Positions 54,357-64,000 of a stretch of 64,000 nt of DNA are shown here, one piece after another (position 1 is the stretch's first letter; each line of letters begins with the position of its first letter). The stretch covers positions 2,666,001 to 2,730,000 of the forward strand of contig NC_007954.1 of the NCBI RefSeq assembly GCF_000013765.1, read 5' to 3'. The DNA is from Shewanella denitrificans OS217 (lineage in GTDB: Bacteria; Pseudomonadota; Gammaproteobacteria; Enterobacterales; Shewanellaceae). The notes below the pieces were generated by a model that saw nothing but the letters and a program-made list of their open reading frames with translations, did no database searches and was not told the origin of the DNA. The position numbers and the translations under genes are program-made.

Positions 54357-55388
54357 TCAGCTATTGATGTCTAAAAGAATCGACTCCAAACGATCTTTAA
54401 TCATTTCAGGAAGACGACGTTTGGCTTCTGTCACGGCAAGATTAACAGCTTGTAAGTAAGCGGCTTCATCGGCATTGCCGTGACTCTTCACCACGATTCC
54501 GCGCAATCCTATCAGACTTGCACCATTATAGTGGTCGGGGTTCATCTTGCTGAGTACTGCATGTATACGGGGAGCGATGAGTTTGGAGAGAAAACGAACA
54601 AATAATCCTTGATTTAGTCCACGTTTTAATTCGCTGACCAATAATTTTGCGATGCCTTCCGAGGTTTTCAGGGTGATATTGCCCACAAAGCCGTCACAGA
54701 CGATGACATCGACATTGCCTGTGTAGATCTCATCACCTTCCACAAAGCCGGTGTAATTAACTTGTTCTGTATGATGCAAAAGTTGAGCTGCCTGCTGAAC
54801 TTGATCGTTACCTTTGACTTCCTCCACCCCAACATTCAGCAACGCAACTTTAGGGCGCGAGGTCTTATGTACAACCTCATATAGCACAGAGCCCATCACG
54901 GCAAACTGGAATAACGCCTCAGAATCACAGGAAACATTGGCGCCTAAATCGAGTAAGTATACGGGTCTACCTGTCATAGATGGCAAACTACTGACTAACG
55001 CAGGCCTGTCGACGCCAGGCAAGGTTTTTAATAAGACTTTAGCCATGGCCATCAAGGCACCTGTGTTACCCGCACTGACGCAAGCTTGTGCTTTACCGTC
55101 GCGGACTAACTCTAAGGCAAGACGCATTGAGCTGTTTTTCTTGGTGCGCAGGGCTAAAACAGGCCTGTCACACATGTTAACAACTTCAGTGGTATGAATA
55201 ATTTGAATGCGGGATAGAAAAATGCCAGCGCTATGCTGTAGATGTCGTTCAATTTCGGTCTTGTCGCCGACCAAAATGATTTTTAGCTGAGAGTGAAATT
55301 TCAGTGCCTGCAGGGCTGCAGGCACAGTGACGTGGGGGCCGTGATCGCCCCCCATTGCATCTAACGCAAGCGTCAGATCCGTCGTCAT
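54357..55388 (-). CDS. plsX: phosphate acyltransferase
   Basis: 343 residues starting [22 protein letters not shown], the family hallmark, with [16 protein letters not shown] and [19 protein letters not shown]. Makes acyl-phosphate from acyl-ACP for phospholipid synthesis. Directly after rpmF. Confidence 0.97.
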
Positions 55389-55402
55389 CGGTTAATCAAC
55401 AA

Positions 55403-55573
55403 TTACTTGTTGATAACCTTTTTGCCGCGGTAGAAACCATCTGCAGTCACGTTGTGACGTAGATGTAATTCACCGCTAGTTGCGTCTACAGATAATTGAG
55501 CTGTGCTCAATGCATCGTGTGAACGGCGCATGCCGCGCTTTGAACGTGATTTTTTATTCTGTTGTACAGCCAT
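55403..55573 (-). CDS. rpmF: 50S ribosomal protein L32
   Basis: 56 residues. MAVQQNKKSRSKRGMRRSHD is the universal L32 start, followed by ALSTAQLSVD and a C-terminal LRHNVTADGFYRGKKV. Conserved position between yceD and plsX. An AGGAGAC site lies upstream. Confidence 0.97.
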   Translation of the reverse strand: MAVQQNKKSRSKRGMRRSHDALSTAQLSVDATSGELHLRHNVTADGFYRGKKVINK

Positions 55574-55590
55574 TGGACCTGTCTCCTAGA

Positions 55591-56115
55591 TTACTTGCTC
55601 TTCAGTTTTTCTAACACTGCAAACGGATTTGGACGCTCCTCATGAGCGGGGTCGATCGCGCCTACAGCTATGTCTTTCGCTCCCAAATGGCATTCAGAAT
55701 CTTCATGCATTGGGATAATAGGCATAGCGACTATCAATTCATCTTCAATCAATTGATGCAGACGTACTTCACCAATCTCATTACACTCAATTGGATCATA
55801 CGCATCCGGGAGCTCATCGATTTTCGCCTGGTCCTTACAAGGACTCAAACAAAACTCGACCGTAACCTCAGTGGTATATAGTGTCATGCAACGTTGACAT
55901 ATCAGAGTGAGCTCCGTCACAGCCTTCCCGCGAAGGTAGACTATCCCCTGTAAATCGACATCACATTCCAACGACACTGTCACATCGGAACAGTCGCCGG
56001 CACATAATTCATTCAATCTTTTTACATTTTTGCTTGGCACTATGCCGTTAAAGCGCAGATGACTGCTAGCTGAACGTATAGGATCGATTGAAACCGGTAT
56101 CTTTACTGTTTGCAT
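55591..56115 (-). CDS. yceD: YceD (DUF177), 23S rRNA accumulation protein
   Basis: 174 residues. LICQRCMTLYTTEVTVEFCLSP is the family's CxxC-type motif, and the acidic DPIECNEIGEVRLHQLIEDELIVAMPIIPMHEDSEC follows. Always paired with rpmF; linked to 23S rRNA levels and ribosome assembly in other bacteria. Head of the block. Confidence 0.92.
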   Translation of the reverse strand: MQTVKIPVSIDPIRSASSHLRFNGIVPSKNVKRLNELCAGDCSDVTVSLECDVDLQGIVYLRGKAVTELTLICQRCMTLYTTEVTVEFCLSPCKDQAKIDELPDAYDPIECNEIGEVRLHQLIEDELIVAMPIIPMHEDSECHLGAKDIAVGAIDPAHEERPNPFAVLEKLKSK

Positions 56116-56353
56116 AAGGCGCGCATATTATAGTTTGAAAAGGTTAGAGTCAAAGAAAATTTAGCTTAAGACATTGCAAATTACAGATTAATGTCGAGCT
56201 GGCTCTTCTTTAAACACCAACATTTAATTGACCGAAGTGAAATTTTACCCAAGCATGCCCATGAGCACAAGCCAATAGCGCTTAAAAATACTGCTTTTGA
56301 ACCAAAGAAGTGGGTAAAATACTGGCGTCGCTCAACAAACATAAGATTAAAAA

Positions 56354-56974
56354 ATGAAAACTACGCTGATCCTCGCTTCCACTTCTCCCTACAGGCAGCA
56401 ATTATTACAAAAACTGACGCCAAATTTTACTTGTGTAAGCCCTGAAGTGGATGAAACGCCACTGGCAGATGAAACCGCGCAAGCATTAGTGGTGAGGCTT
56501 GCTCAAGCGAAAGCCATAGCCGGTGCTGAACGTTATTTAGCAGAACTTGGGCTCAGTAACCTTCACACAGCCGCAGAAGCCTTAGTGATTGGCTCAGATC
56601 AAGTGGCGGTTATTGACGGGGCTATTATCGGCAAACCCTTAACTCAGGCCAATGCTATCAACCAGCTTCAGCAAGCTTCGGGAAAAGCCATCACCTTTTA
56701 TACTGGCCTTGCTGTTTATAATAGCCACAGCCATAAAATGACTTGTGAAATAGTACCTTTCACTGTGCATTTTAGAACCCTGAGCCTAGCTCAAATAACG
56801 TATTACGTGGAAACAGAGCTGCCCCTGTACTGCGCAGGCAGTTTTAAGAGTGAAGGGTTAGGCATTGCCTTATTTGAGCGCTTAGAAGGCGACGATCCCA
56901 ATACCTTAATAGGCCTGCCTCTAATAGCACTGATCGATATGTTAGCCGAGCACGGTGAGACAGTGCTCAGTTAA
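56354..56974 (+). CDS. yceF: Maf-family nucleotide pyrophosphatase
   Basis: 206 residues. LILASTSPYRQQLLQKL at the N-terminus, SPEVDETPL and GSDQVAVIDG with the catalytic Asp, and KPLTQANAINQLQQASGK. YceF-type Maf proteins hydrolyse m7GTP; the subtype is inferred from sequence resemblance and from the yceD-rpmF neighbourhood. The 240 bp between yceD and yceF hold both promoters and nothing else. Confidence 0.9.
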   Translation: MKTTLILASTSPYRQQLLQKLTPNFTCVSPEVDETPLADETAQALVVRLAQAKAIAGAERYLAELGLSNLHTAAEALVIGSDQVAVIDGAIIGKPLTQANAINQLQQASGKAITFYTGLAVYNSHSHKMTCEIVPFTVHFRTLSLAQITYYVETELPLYCAGSFKSEGLGIALFERLEGDDPNTLIGLPLIALIDMLAEHGETVLS

Positions 56975-57094
56975 CAGTGCTCAGTTAAATGATAAAGGTT
57001 AGAGCAAGTACACAATAACAAGCAGATAAGATGGTAAGGAATAGCTAACAGTCGAAGGCACTGTTTGAGTAGAAGGGTGTTTTATTAGCACGAC

Positions 57095-57742
57095 CTATAA
57101 ATGCGCCAATATTTGGCTGGCGCAGTGCACTACCGCTTTGGGAGACTGGCTAAGCAATTTTCCCTCTTTATGGGCACCATAACTCACGCCAATGCAATGC
57201 ATGCCCGCATGATTGGCCATGGTTAAATCTAGTACTGAATCACCAATCATCACAGCCCTCTGGGCAGGGATATCGAACTCAGCCAGCAACGACTGCAACA
57301 TTTGCGGATGGGGCTTACTCTTTGCCTCATCGGCGGTGCGACTTGCTGCAAAGTAGTGGCCTATGCCGGTAACGCCAAGCACGCGTTCAAGGCCACCCCG
57401 CCCCTTCCCTGTCGCAATAGCTAAAGTGACCCCAGCAGCTGTTAACTGCTTAAGTAAATCTTCTACGCCATAAAATAATGGACTGGGCACAGCTTCAAGG
57501 GCTAAATAATGCTTTTTATAACTCGTTAAAATGTCATCAAACAAGCTTTGATGACCTGCAAACAAGATAGGCAATACCTGCTGCATGGATAAACCGATAA
57601 TATCCCGCACCGCCTCTTCTGTGGGAATGGGGATATTCAACTCTTGAGCCACAGACTGCAAACTAGTAACGATTTTGGCCACTGAGTCCATCAAGGTGCC
57701 ATCCCAGTCGAAAATCACTAAATCGTATTGCCTGCTATTCAT
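57095..57742 (-). CDS. HAD-superfamily phosphatase, Gph/YfbT-like
   Basis: 215 residues. Motif I FDWDGTLMDSVAKI, motif II AIATGKGRGGL, motif III KPHPQMLQSLL and motif IV MIGDSVLDLTMANHAGM. Acts on small phosphorylated substrates. It follows rluC by one base, so the two genes are cotranscribed. Confidence 0.88.
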   Translation of the reverse strand: MNSRQYDLVIFDWDGTLMDSVAKIVTSLQSVAQELNIPIPTEEAVRDIIGLSMQQVLPILFAGHQSLFDDILTSYKKHYLALEAVPSPLFYGVEDLLKQLTAAGVTLAIATGKGRGGLERVLGVTGIGHYFAASRTADEAKSKPHPQMLQSLLAEFDIPAQRAVMIGDSVLDLTMANHAGMHCIGVSYGAHKEGKLLSQSPKAVVHCASQILAHL

Positions 57743-57743
57743 G

Positions 57744-58700
57744 CTAAACCCTTTTAAGCTTTTCTAGGGTTTGGCTTAGATTCTCATCTAACGGCGCCTG
57801 CACTTGCATGACTTCATCATTCTCTGGGTGAATAAATTTAAGCTCGGCGGCGTGAAGAAATAAGCGGTTTAAGCCGTGAACACGCATACTGTCATCAAAG
57901 GATTGCTCGCTGTACTTATCATCACAAGCAATGGCATGACCTGCAAACTGGCAATGAACACGAATTTGATGGGTACGGCCAGTCACAGGGCTCGCTTTCA
58001 CTAAGGTGCAGCCATCATAACGCTGCATAATGCGAAAACGCGTTTCGGAGGCTTTACCTTCGGCGTTCACTCGCACAATACGCTCACCTGAGGCTAAGGT
58101 GATTTTAAGTAACGGTGCCTTGATGGATTTATCTTTTGCCTGCCATTCGCCGCGTACTAAAGCCAAATAGTCTTTTTGCATGGTTTTATTGCGCAACTGA
58201 TCGTGTAAATGTTTCAGGGCACTGCGTTTCTTAGCCACCAATAACACCCCGGAAGTGTCTTTATCCAGACGATGCACTAATTCTAAGAATTTCTGTTGTG
58301 GCCGCAGTGAGCGCAAACCTTCGATAACGCCAAAGTCTATGCCACTGCCACCATGGACTGCGATACCTGCAGGCTTATTTAGCACGATTAAATGCTTATC
58401 CTCGTGGATAATGCGGGTTTCAAGCACAGACACTCGGGATAAGTTCGCCGAGGGCGCCGTGCGATAATCTTTTTCAGCCATTCTGACGGGCGGAATTCGC
58501 ACAACATCACCGATCTGTAACTTATATTCCGGCTTGATGCGCTTTTTATTCACTCGCACTTCGCCCTTACGCACGATACGATAAATCATGCTTTTAGGAA
58601 CGCCTTTAAGGGCTGTGATTAAATAGTTATCGATGCGTTGCTCGAAGTGATCTTCATCAATTGTGACCAATTGAACTTGTGTGGGAGTTTCAGTATTCAT
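57744..58700 (-). CDS. rluC: 23S rRNA pseudouridine synthase RluC
   Basis: 318 residues from MNTETPTQ, near the usual 319; a start 29 codons earlier is in frame but unlikely. N-terminal S4 domain (RIDNYLITALKGVPKSMIYRIVRKGEVRVNKKRIKPEYKLQIGDVV). The catalytic Asp is in ELVHRLDKDTSGVLLVAKK, with RTHQIRVHCQFAGHAIACDDKYS. Makes pseudouridines in 23S rRNA. Divergent from rne, the classical neighbour. Confidence 0.93.
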   Translation of the reverse strand: MNTETPTQVQLVTIDEDHFEQRIDNYLITALKGVPKSMIYRIVRKGEVRVNKKRIKPEYKLQIGDVVRIPPVRMAEKDYRTAPSANLSRVSVLETRIIHEDKHLIVLNKPAGIAVHGGSGIDFGVIEGLRSLRPQQKFLELVHRLDKDTSGVLLVAKKRSALKHLHDQLRNKTMQKDYLALVRGEWQAKDKSIKAPLLKITLASGERIVRVNAEGKASETRFRIMQRYDGCTLVKASPVTGRTHQIRVHCQFAGHAIACDDKYSEQSFDDSMRVHGLNRLFLHAAELKFIHPENDEVMQVQAPLDENLSQTLEKLKRV

Positions 58701-59305
58701 AAGGCGCCATATAGTGATTACCGCGCTATTGTACAACAAGTTAACTGGCTGTGGGTACAATAAGAATGTCGGCTTTTGATTGCTCAATAAGATTAATGTT
58801 GCTATATTTCCCCAGTGAATGAGGATAAGCAGTGCATAAAGTGTTCATAAGCACTCATTCAACGGGAGACCAATCCACAACATCCCGTGATGATTAAGGT
58901 CGCAAATCATTGATTTGCAAATTGTATATAGATAAAAAACGACAAAAACGTTTCGACAATTAAACCTAAACCCTCACTTAACACCCAAGATGCTTTTGGC
59001 CGTCTCCACCCCCAAATTCGAACGATATTTTAGCTTGTTATCAAACAAACCGACTCGACTTGGGCATTAACGGATGTAAATGACATAATTTATGGGGTTG
59101 GTTGATGTTTTACAACGAATTCCTTGTTTTTGTAATCATTAGAAAATAAGCCATAAATAGGATGCGACACGCAGCGATGCGTCTTACAGTGATGCGCACC
59201 TAAATTGCCTGAATACTCGCCGTGAGGCGATGTGCGTGAAAATTCAGGCCCGTTATGCAACGACTCGCGATGTTTGATGACCTTATTTAGAAGAATGATG
59301 TCATC
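58701..59305 (+). promoter_or_regulatory. rne promoter region and structured 5' leader
   Basis: The 605-bp gap between rluC and rne has no gene. At 59208-59248, CCTGAAT...ATTCAGG encloses CGCC-GTGA-GGCG, like the hairpin of the rne 5' leader that RNase E binds to degrade its own mRNA in enterobacteria. Upstream, ACGCAGCGATGCGTC (59168-59182) forms a second hairpin. Autoregulation is inferred by homology of position and shape; no Rfam scan was run. Confidence 0.7.
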
Positions 59306-62300
59306 ATGAAACGTATGTTAATCAATGCAACTCAATCTGAAGAGTTGCGCGTAGCCCTAGTTGATGGGCAACAACTGTATGATTTGGATATTGAAAGCCC
59401 AGGTCACGAACAGAAAAAATCAAACATCTACAAAGGTAAAATTACCCGTGTAGAACCCTCTCTAGAAGCGGCTTTTGTGGACTATGGCGCTGACCGTCAC
59501 GGTTTCTTGCCCCTCAAAGAAATTGCCCGCGAATATTTCCCAAAAGGTTATTCATTCCAAGGTCGTCCTAACATCAAAGAAGTGGTGCAGGAAGGTCAAC
59601 AAGTTATCGTTCAAATCGATAAAGAAGAGCGCGGTAATAAAGGTGCGGCACTTACCACCTTTATCAGTTTAGCGGGTTCTTATTTGGTATTAATGCCTAA
59701 CAACCCTCGTGCTGGCGGCATATCTCGTCGTATCGAAGGTGATGAGCGTACCGAGCTTAAAGAAGCCATGGCTGATCTTGAAGTGCCAAACGGCATGGGC
59801 CTTATCGTGCGCACCGCCGGCGTTGGCAAAGAAGCCAATGAGCTTAAGTGGGACTTAAAAGTACTTCAACATCATTGGGATGCTATTCAAGAAGCATCCC
59901 AATCACAGAATGCTCCTTTCCTTATTCATCAAGAAAGTAACGTCATAGTTCGCGCTATTCGCGACTACTTACGCCGTGATGTGGGCGAAATCCTTATCGA
60001 TCATCCCCGTATTTTTGAAGAAGCAAAACAACACATAGGTTTAGTGCGTCCTGATTTCGTTGAGCGCGTAAAGCTTTATGAATCAGAAGTGCCACTATTT
60101 ACTCACTTCCAAATCGAATCTCAGATTGAATCTGCATTCCAACGTGAAGTGCGCCTGCCATCGGGCGGCTCAATCGTCATTGACCCAACTGAAGCCTTGA
60201 CCTCTATCGATATCAACTCGGCCCGCGCCACTAAAGGCGGCGATATCGAAGAAACAGCACTTAACACCAACCTAGAAGCTGCCGATGAAATTGCCCGTCA
60301 ATTACGTCTACGCGACTTAGGTGGCCTAGTGGTTATCGATTTTATCGATATGACCCCAGTTAGACACCAGCGTGAAGTTGAAAACCGCATGCGTGATGCT
60401 GTGCATCATGATCGTGCTCGCGTGCAACTTGGCCGCATTTCACGTTTTGGCTTAATGGAAATGTCGCGTCAGCGTCTGCGCCCTTCTCTTGAGGAATCGG
60501 CAGCACACATTTGTCCACGCTGTCATGGTCAAGGTACGGTTCGTAGTACTGAGTCTCTGGCATTATCGATTTTACGTTTGATGGAAGAAGAAGCCATCAA
60601 AGAAAACACGTCTCAGATAGAAGCCATAGTGCCTGTTGATGTGGCCGCCTTCTTATTAAATGAGAAGCGCAAAGCTATTCGCATCACAGAAGAGCGTCAC
60701 GGTGTTGAAGTGTACATCATCCCTGATGAACACATGAAAACGCCAGATTACCGCGTTGTGCGTCACAGAACTGATGACGAAATGACAGAATCTAGCTATA
60801 AGCGTGTTGAAGCCCCGCTATCCAAGCTTTATGAACCACGTAAACTTGAACGCGCAGCTGCGCCGCAACCTGCACTTAAAGGGTTTGCTGCACCGCAAAA
60901 AGCCCCTGATGCCCCTGTAAAAGCAACCCCAGTAGTTCAAAGCACTCAACCGGGTTTAGTTACCCGCATCATAGCCGGCATTAGCGCCCTGTTTAGCTCA
61001 CCAAGCAAGAGCGCGGAGCCCAAAGCTGAAACTAAAAGCACCGCAAGCGAAAGCCGTCCTGCCAATAACACTCGTCCTCGCCGCAGTGATGGTCGCAGTG
61101 ATAGCCGCAACGACAACCGTCGCAGCCGCAATGATAGCGACAGCCGCAACCGTAACGATGCTGATAAGAACAAAGACACTCGTGGCCGCAATAAGAAGAC
61201 TGATAAAGAACGTAACGTTCGTGATGCAGACGACAAGCGCCCAGCAAGAACTGATAATCGTAACGATAGCCGCACTGACAAGGCACTTAAGCAAGAGCAG
61301 CCTGTTCAAGAAGCCGTTGAAAGCGTTGAAGTTAAAACTGAGAAAACCCCTAAGCAAGAAGCAGCCCGTGAGCGTCGTCAACGCCGCAATATGCGTCGCA
61401 AGGTGCGTATTGAAAACGAGCAAGTGACTCAAGATGCTGATCTAACATCGACTGACACTGCAGAAGCTGTCAAAACCGATGCAGCGCTTAACACTCCAGC
61501 TGCACAAGTAGAGCCGACGCCTACGCAAGATACAGACAAGGGTTCACACCTTGACCAGTCTGCCAGCGCCAAGAAAAGCGATGATTCAGAAAGCAGAAAC
61601 TCACGTACTCGCCGTCAACCTCGTAAAGAGAAAGCCGAGCAAGTCACCAGTGAGTCAAGTGATGAAGCTTCAGCTCCTTCGGTAGCGACTGCTGAAATCC
61701 CAGCGAGCGATGCTGGAACGGTTGAACCTAAGCAAGCTGTAGATGTCAATGCTGAGCAAGATGATGACGCTAAAGAAGGCCGTGATGGTCAACGCCGTAG
61801 CCGTCGTAGCCCACGTCATCTTCGCGCAGCAGGCCAACGCCGTCGCCGTGATGAAGATGATACCAGCCAAGGCGCGGTATTCTCATCGGTTGATGAGCTT
61901 GAAAAGCAGCTCAATGACGAACAAAATGCCATTGCTGCCCAAAAGCTCAATGGTGAAGCCCAGCAAGCTGCACCAAGCGCTGTTGAGCAGGCTGAAGTAA
62001 GCAATGCAGCAAACAACATCGAGATCAATGACAAAGCAGAAGCTGCCACTGAAACAGTGACTGAGACAGCGAACGCTGAAGTAAAGACTCAGGATGTCGA
62101 CACTGTAGCAAGCCCAGTAGCAGAAGAGAAAGTTGAAGCTAAAGTTGAAGCAACGACGCCAGCTGAAACTCAGGCTAATACAGATGCGTCTATTGAAGTC
62201 GCCACTGAAGTTAAGGCTGAAGTTAAGGCTGAAGTAACTGCGACCGCAGAACCAGCAGTTGTCACTGAAACCAATAACACTGATGAAGCTATTAAAGCGA

Positions 62301-62614
62301 CGAAAGAGGCCTCTAATGCCTCGGCACCTATGGCTAAGCCTGCGATTCCTGCGCGTAAAGCCGTGGCGCAAGTTGCTCCAGCTCTGGCACCTTCAAGCAC
62401 AGAAGCAAGTACGGTAAGCAGTGCCGCTGCTAAGCCTACTGGCGGCAGCCGCTTCGGTACTATGGTCAGTTCAGATATGACTAAACCTGTTGTTCATGAA
62501 AGATCACAGCAGGATACGCCAAAGGGCCGTGAATACGACAATACAGCTACCGAAGACGCAACACCTAAGAGTAAATTAGGTAATAGTGCATCATCGGGTA
62601 TGCACAGACCGTAA
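59306..62614 (+). CDS. rne: ribonuclease E
   Basis: Main endonuclease of mRNA decay and rRNA/tRNA processing, and scaffold of the degradosome. 1102 residues. The catalytic half has the N-terminal MKRMLINATQSEELRVALVDGQQLYDLDIE, S1 domain (KITRVEPSLEAAFVDYGADRHGFLPL), metal-binding Asp residues in TSIDINSARATKG and LVVIDFIDM, and the zinc link CPRCHGQGTVR at about residue 405. From about 500 it is disordered, Arg-rich at 590-660 (RNDSDSRNRNDADKN) and at 820-850, then Ala/Glu/Val-rich with EVKAEVKAEV repeats: RNA-binding and protein-partner regions. It differs from E. coli in the tail, as in all species. A terminator follows. Confidence 0.97.
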   Translation: MKRMLINATQSEELRVALVDGQQLYDLDIESPGHEQKKSNIYKGKITRVEPSLEAAFVDYGADRHGFLPLKEIAREYFPKGYSFQGRPNIKEVVQEGQQVIVQIDKEERGNKGAALTTFISLAGSYLVLMPNNPRAGGISRRIEGDERTELKEAMADLEVPNGMGLIVRTAGVGKEANELKWDLKVLQHHWDAIQEASQSQNAPFLIHQESNVIVRAIRDYLRRDVGEILIDHPRIFEEAKQHIGLVRPDFVERVKLYESEVPLFTHFQIESQIESAFQREVRLPSGGSIVIDPTEALTSIDINSARATKGGDIEETALNTNLEAADEIARQLRLRDLGGLVVIDFIDMTPVRHQREVENRMRDAVHHDRARVQLGRISRFGLMEMSRQRLRPSLEESAAHICPRCHGQGTVRSTESLALSILRLMEEEAIKENTSQIEAIVPVDVAAFLLNEKRKAIRITEERHGVEVYIIPDEHMKTPDYRVVRHRTDDEMTESSYKRVEAPLSKLYEPRKLERAAAPQPALKGFAAPQKAPDAPVKATPVVQSTQPGLVTRIIAGISALFSSPSKSAEPKAETKSTASESRPANNTRPRRSDGRSDSRNDNRRSRNDSDSRNRNDADKNKDTRGRNKKTDKERNVRDADDKRPARTDNRNDSRTDKALKQEQPVQEAVESVEVKTEKTPKQEAARERRQRRNMRRKVRIENEQVTQDADLTSTDTAEAVKTDAALNTPAAQVEPTPTQDTDKGSHLDQSASAKKSDDSESRNSRTRRQPRKEKAEQVTSESSDEASAPSVATAEIPASDAGTVEPKQAVDVNAEQDDDAKEGRDGQRRSRRSPRHLRAAGQRRRRDEDDTSQGAVFSSVDELEKQLNDEQNAIAAQKLNGEAQQAAPSAVEQAEVSNAANNIEINDKAEAATETVTETANAEVKTQDVDTVASPVAEEKVEAKVEATTPAETQANTDASIEVATEVKAEVKAEVTATAEPAVVTETNNTDEAIKATKEASNASAPMAKPAIPARKAVAQVAPALAPSSTEASTVSSAAAKPTGGSRFGTMVSSDMTKPVVHERSQQDTPKGREYDNTATEDATPKSKLGNSASSGMHRP

Positions 62615-62633
62615 CTTGCAGTTGGCATCAAAG

Positions 62634-62660
62634 AGCCATGCTAACTAGCGTGGCTTTTTT
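62634..62660 (+). terminator. terminator of rne
   Basis: GCCATGC-TAACTA-GCGTGGC (one G-U-type pair), then T6. Confidence 0.9.
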
Positions 62661-62792
62661 ATTTATTGCAGTAGCGAAAGATTATCAAAAAGCACTTGTT
62701 TGTCAGCTAGACTAGATTGAGCATTCAATCGGTTCACTGCGACATTCCATTAACGCATGGAAAACATGCCCAAGTAAAAATACAGAGGTTCA

Positions 62793-64000
62793 ATGTTCGA
62801 TCTTCTCCGTCATAAAACCAGTAGCCATAAGGCTGATATTTTATCAGGCCTGACTGTGGCACTGGCCCTTATTCCAGAAGCCGTAGCTTTTGCGTTCGTG
62901 GCTCACGTGGAGCCCATGGTCGGCCTGTACGCCGCCTTTATTATGGGATTAATCACCGCCGTTATTGGTGGACGTCCTGGGATGATTTCTGGCGCTACCG
63001 GCGCTATGGCCGTGGTCATGGTGTCTTTAGTGGTGGAACACGGAGTGCAATATTTATTCGCTGCCGTGGTCTTAGCCGGGATAATCCAAATAAGCGCCGG
63101 CGTGTTTAAGCTAGGTAAGTTTATTCGCATCGTGCCCTACCCAGTCATGATAGGCTTTGTGAATGGCCTCGCGATTGTGATTTTCTTAGCCCAACTTGGC
63201 CAGTTTAAAGTCAAAGACGCGGCCGGCAACATGGTATGGATGGCTCAGGAGCCATTAATGCTAATGTTAGGCTTAGTGGCGCTTACCATGGCGATTATTC
63301 ACTTTCTGCCTAAGTTAACCACCGCCATACCCTCATCGTTAGTGGCTATTTTAACTGTCACCGCCATAGTGGTTGGCATGGATTTAGATACCCGCAATGT
63401 ACTTGATTTCCTAAAAACAATGAGCGGAAATGACAGTGCGACCATTGCAGGCAACTTGCCATCCTTTGCCATCCCAAGCGTGCCGTTTAATTTTGAAACC
63501 TTCTATATTATCTTGCCTTATGCTTGTATTTTAGCGGCAGTCGGCTTAATCGAATCGCTTCTGACGTTAACGGTTATCGATGAGATGACCAATAGCCGTG
63601 GCCGTGGTAACAAAGAATGTGTTGGACAAGGCGTAGGTAACATCACCAGCGGTTTCTTCGGAGCCATGGGCGGCTGTGCCATGATTGGTCAGTCGATGAT
63701 CAACATTAACTCAGGTGGCCGCGGCCGTTTATCTGGGATAACGGCTGCCATAGCCTTACTGGCGTTCATCTTATTCGGCTCAGCCTTTATTGAAATCATT
63801 CCTCTGGCCGCATTGGTGGGCGTGATGTTCATCGTGGTGCTGGGTACGTTTGAATGGGCAAGCTTTAATGTGATGAACAAGGTGCCTAAGCACGACGCGT
63901 TTGTCATCATACTTGTGACCACAGTGACTGTGTTTACCGACTTAGCCTTTGCGGTATTTGTTGGCGTCATCGTTTCAGCGCTGGTGTTTGCATGGGAACA
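62793..64000 (+). CDS. SulP-family anion transporter, 3' partial
   Basis: Frame open to the window end; 402 codons seen. Hydrophobic throughout with the family signature GLTVALALIPEAVAFAFVAHVEPMVGLYAAF and GMISGATGAMAVVMVSLV, then NGLAIVIFLAQLGQF. About ten membrane helices are visible; any STAS domain lies beyond the window. SulP proteins carry sulfate, bicarbonate or dicarboxylates; the substrate cannot be told. AGAGG lies upstream of the ATG. Confidence 0.9.
   Translation, partial: MFDLLRHKTSSHKADILSGLTVALALIPEAVAFAFVAHVEPMVGLYAAFIMGLITAVIGGRPGMISGATGAMAVVMVSLVVEHGVQYLFAAVVLAGIIQISAGVFKLGKFIRIVPYPVMIGFVNGLAIVIFLAQLGQFKVKDAAGNMVWMAQEPLMLMLGLVALTMAIIHFLPKLTTAIPSSLVAILTVTAIVVGMDLDTRNVLDFLKTMSGNDSATIAGNLPSFAIPSVPFNFETFYIILPYACILAAVGLIESLLTLTVIDEMTNSRGRGNKECVGQGVGNITSGFFGAMGGCAMIGQSMININSGGRGRLSGITAAIALLAFILFGSAFIEIIPLAALVGVMFIVVLGTFEWASFNVMNKVPKHDAFVIILVTTVTVFTDLAFAVFVGVIVSALVFAWE

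Noticed and set aside
60946..62400. Long minus- and other-frame ORFs inside rne
   Set aside because: They mirror the low-complexity Arg/Ala/Glu-rich codons of the RNase E tail; shadows.

Overview
The window looks like a chromosome segment of a marine-type gammaproteobacterium, most likely a Shewanella of fairly low GC. The evidence is the leucine-degradation (liu) cluster, the rpmF-plsX-fabHDG-acpP-fabF block, RNase E beside rluC, a DUF3802-like gene, an ExeM-like nuclease and a eukaryotic-type SpeD next to speA and speB. Genus is inferred from protein resemblance and gene order; species cannot be fixed from the sequence alone.

Layout. 1-8.3 kb: catabolic operon liuA (5' truncated by the window edge), liuB, liuC, liuD, liuE and a two-subunit CoA-transferase. 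It takes isovaleryl-CoA to acetoacetate and acetyl-CoA. The 3' end of liuD is tandemly duplicated. 8.3-22.3 kb: an accessory island of single genes. It holds an IS10-type and an IS30-type element, each inside a reconstructable gene, an aerolysin-like pore-forming toxin, a lipoprotein, secreted proteins of unknown role, and a family of up to ~350-bp repeats lying in one orientation between the genes. 22.4-26.3 kb: a RiPP-like locus with a 30-residue peptide ending in aromatic and proline residues, two hairpins, a membrane M50 protease with an N-terminal PqqD-like (RRE-like) region, a TPR protein and an exported SnoaL/NTF2-like protein. 26.4-29.1 kb: a MarR regulator divergent from a methyltransferase, a small membrane protein and a GNAT acetyltransferase. 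29.2-35.5 kb: extracellular nuclease, double retropepsin-like protein, DUF3802, YceI, YaiI, PdxH. 35.6-39.6 kb: polyamine genes speA, speD, speB. 40.4-49.6 kb: CvfB, YceH, an ABC exporter pair, a cold-shock protein, RlmA, SbcB, Cdd, a beta-hydroxyacid dehydrogenase and a thioesterase. 49.7-56.1 kb: fatty-acid synthesis block. 56.3-64 kb: Maf, a HAD phosphatase, RluC, RNase E with its structured leader, and a SulP transporter cut by the window edge.

The best candidates for something undescribed are the RiPP-like locus at 22.4-25.7 kb, the aerolysin-like toxin lacking the N-terminal lobe, and the same-orientation repeat array that spaces the island genes. No tRNA, rRNA or CRISPR array was seen. 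Family assignments rest on motif recognition by eye; no database search was run.
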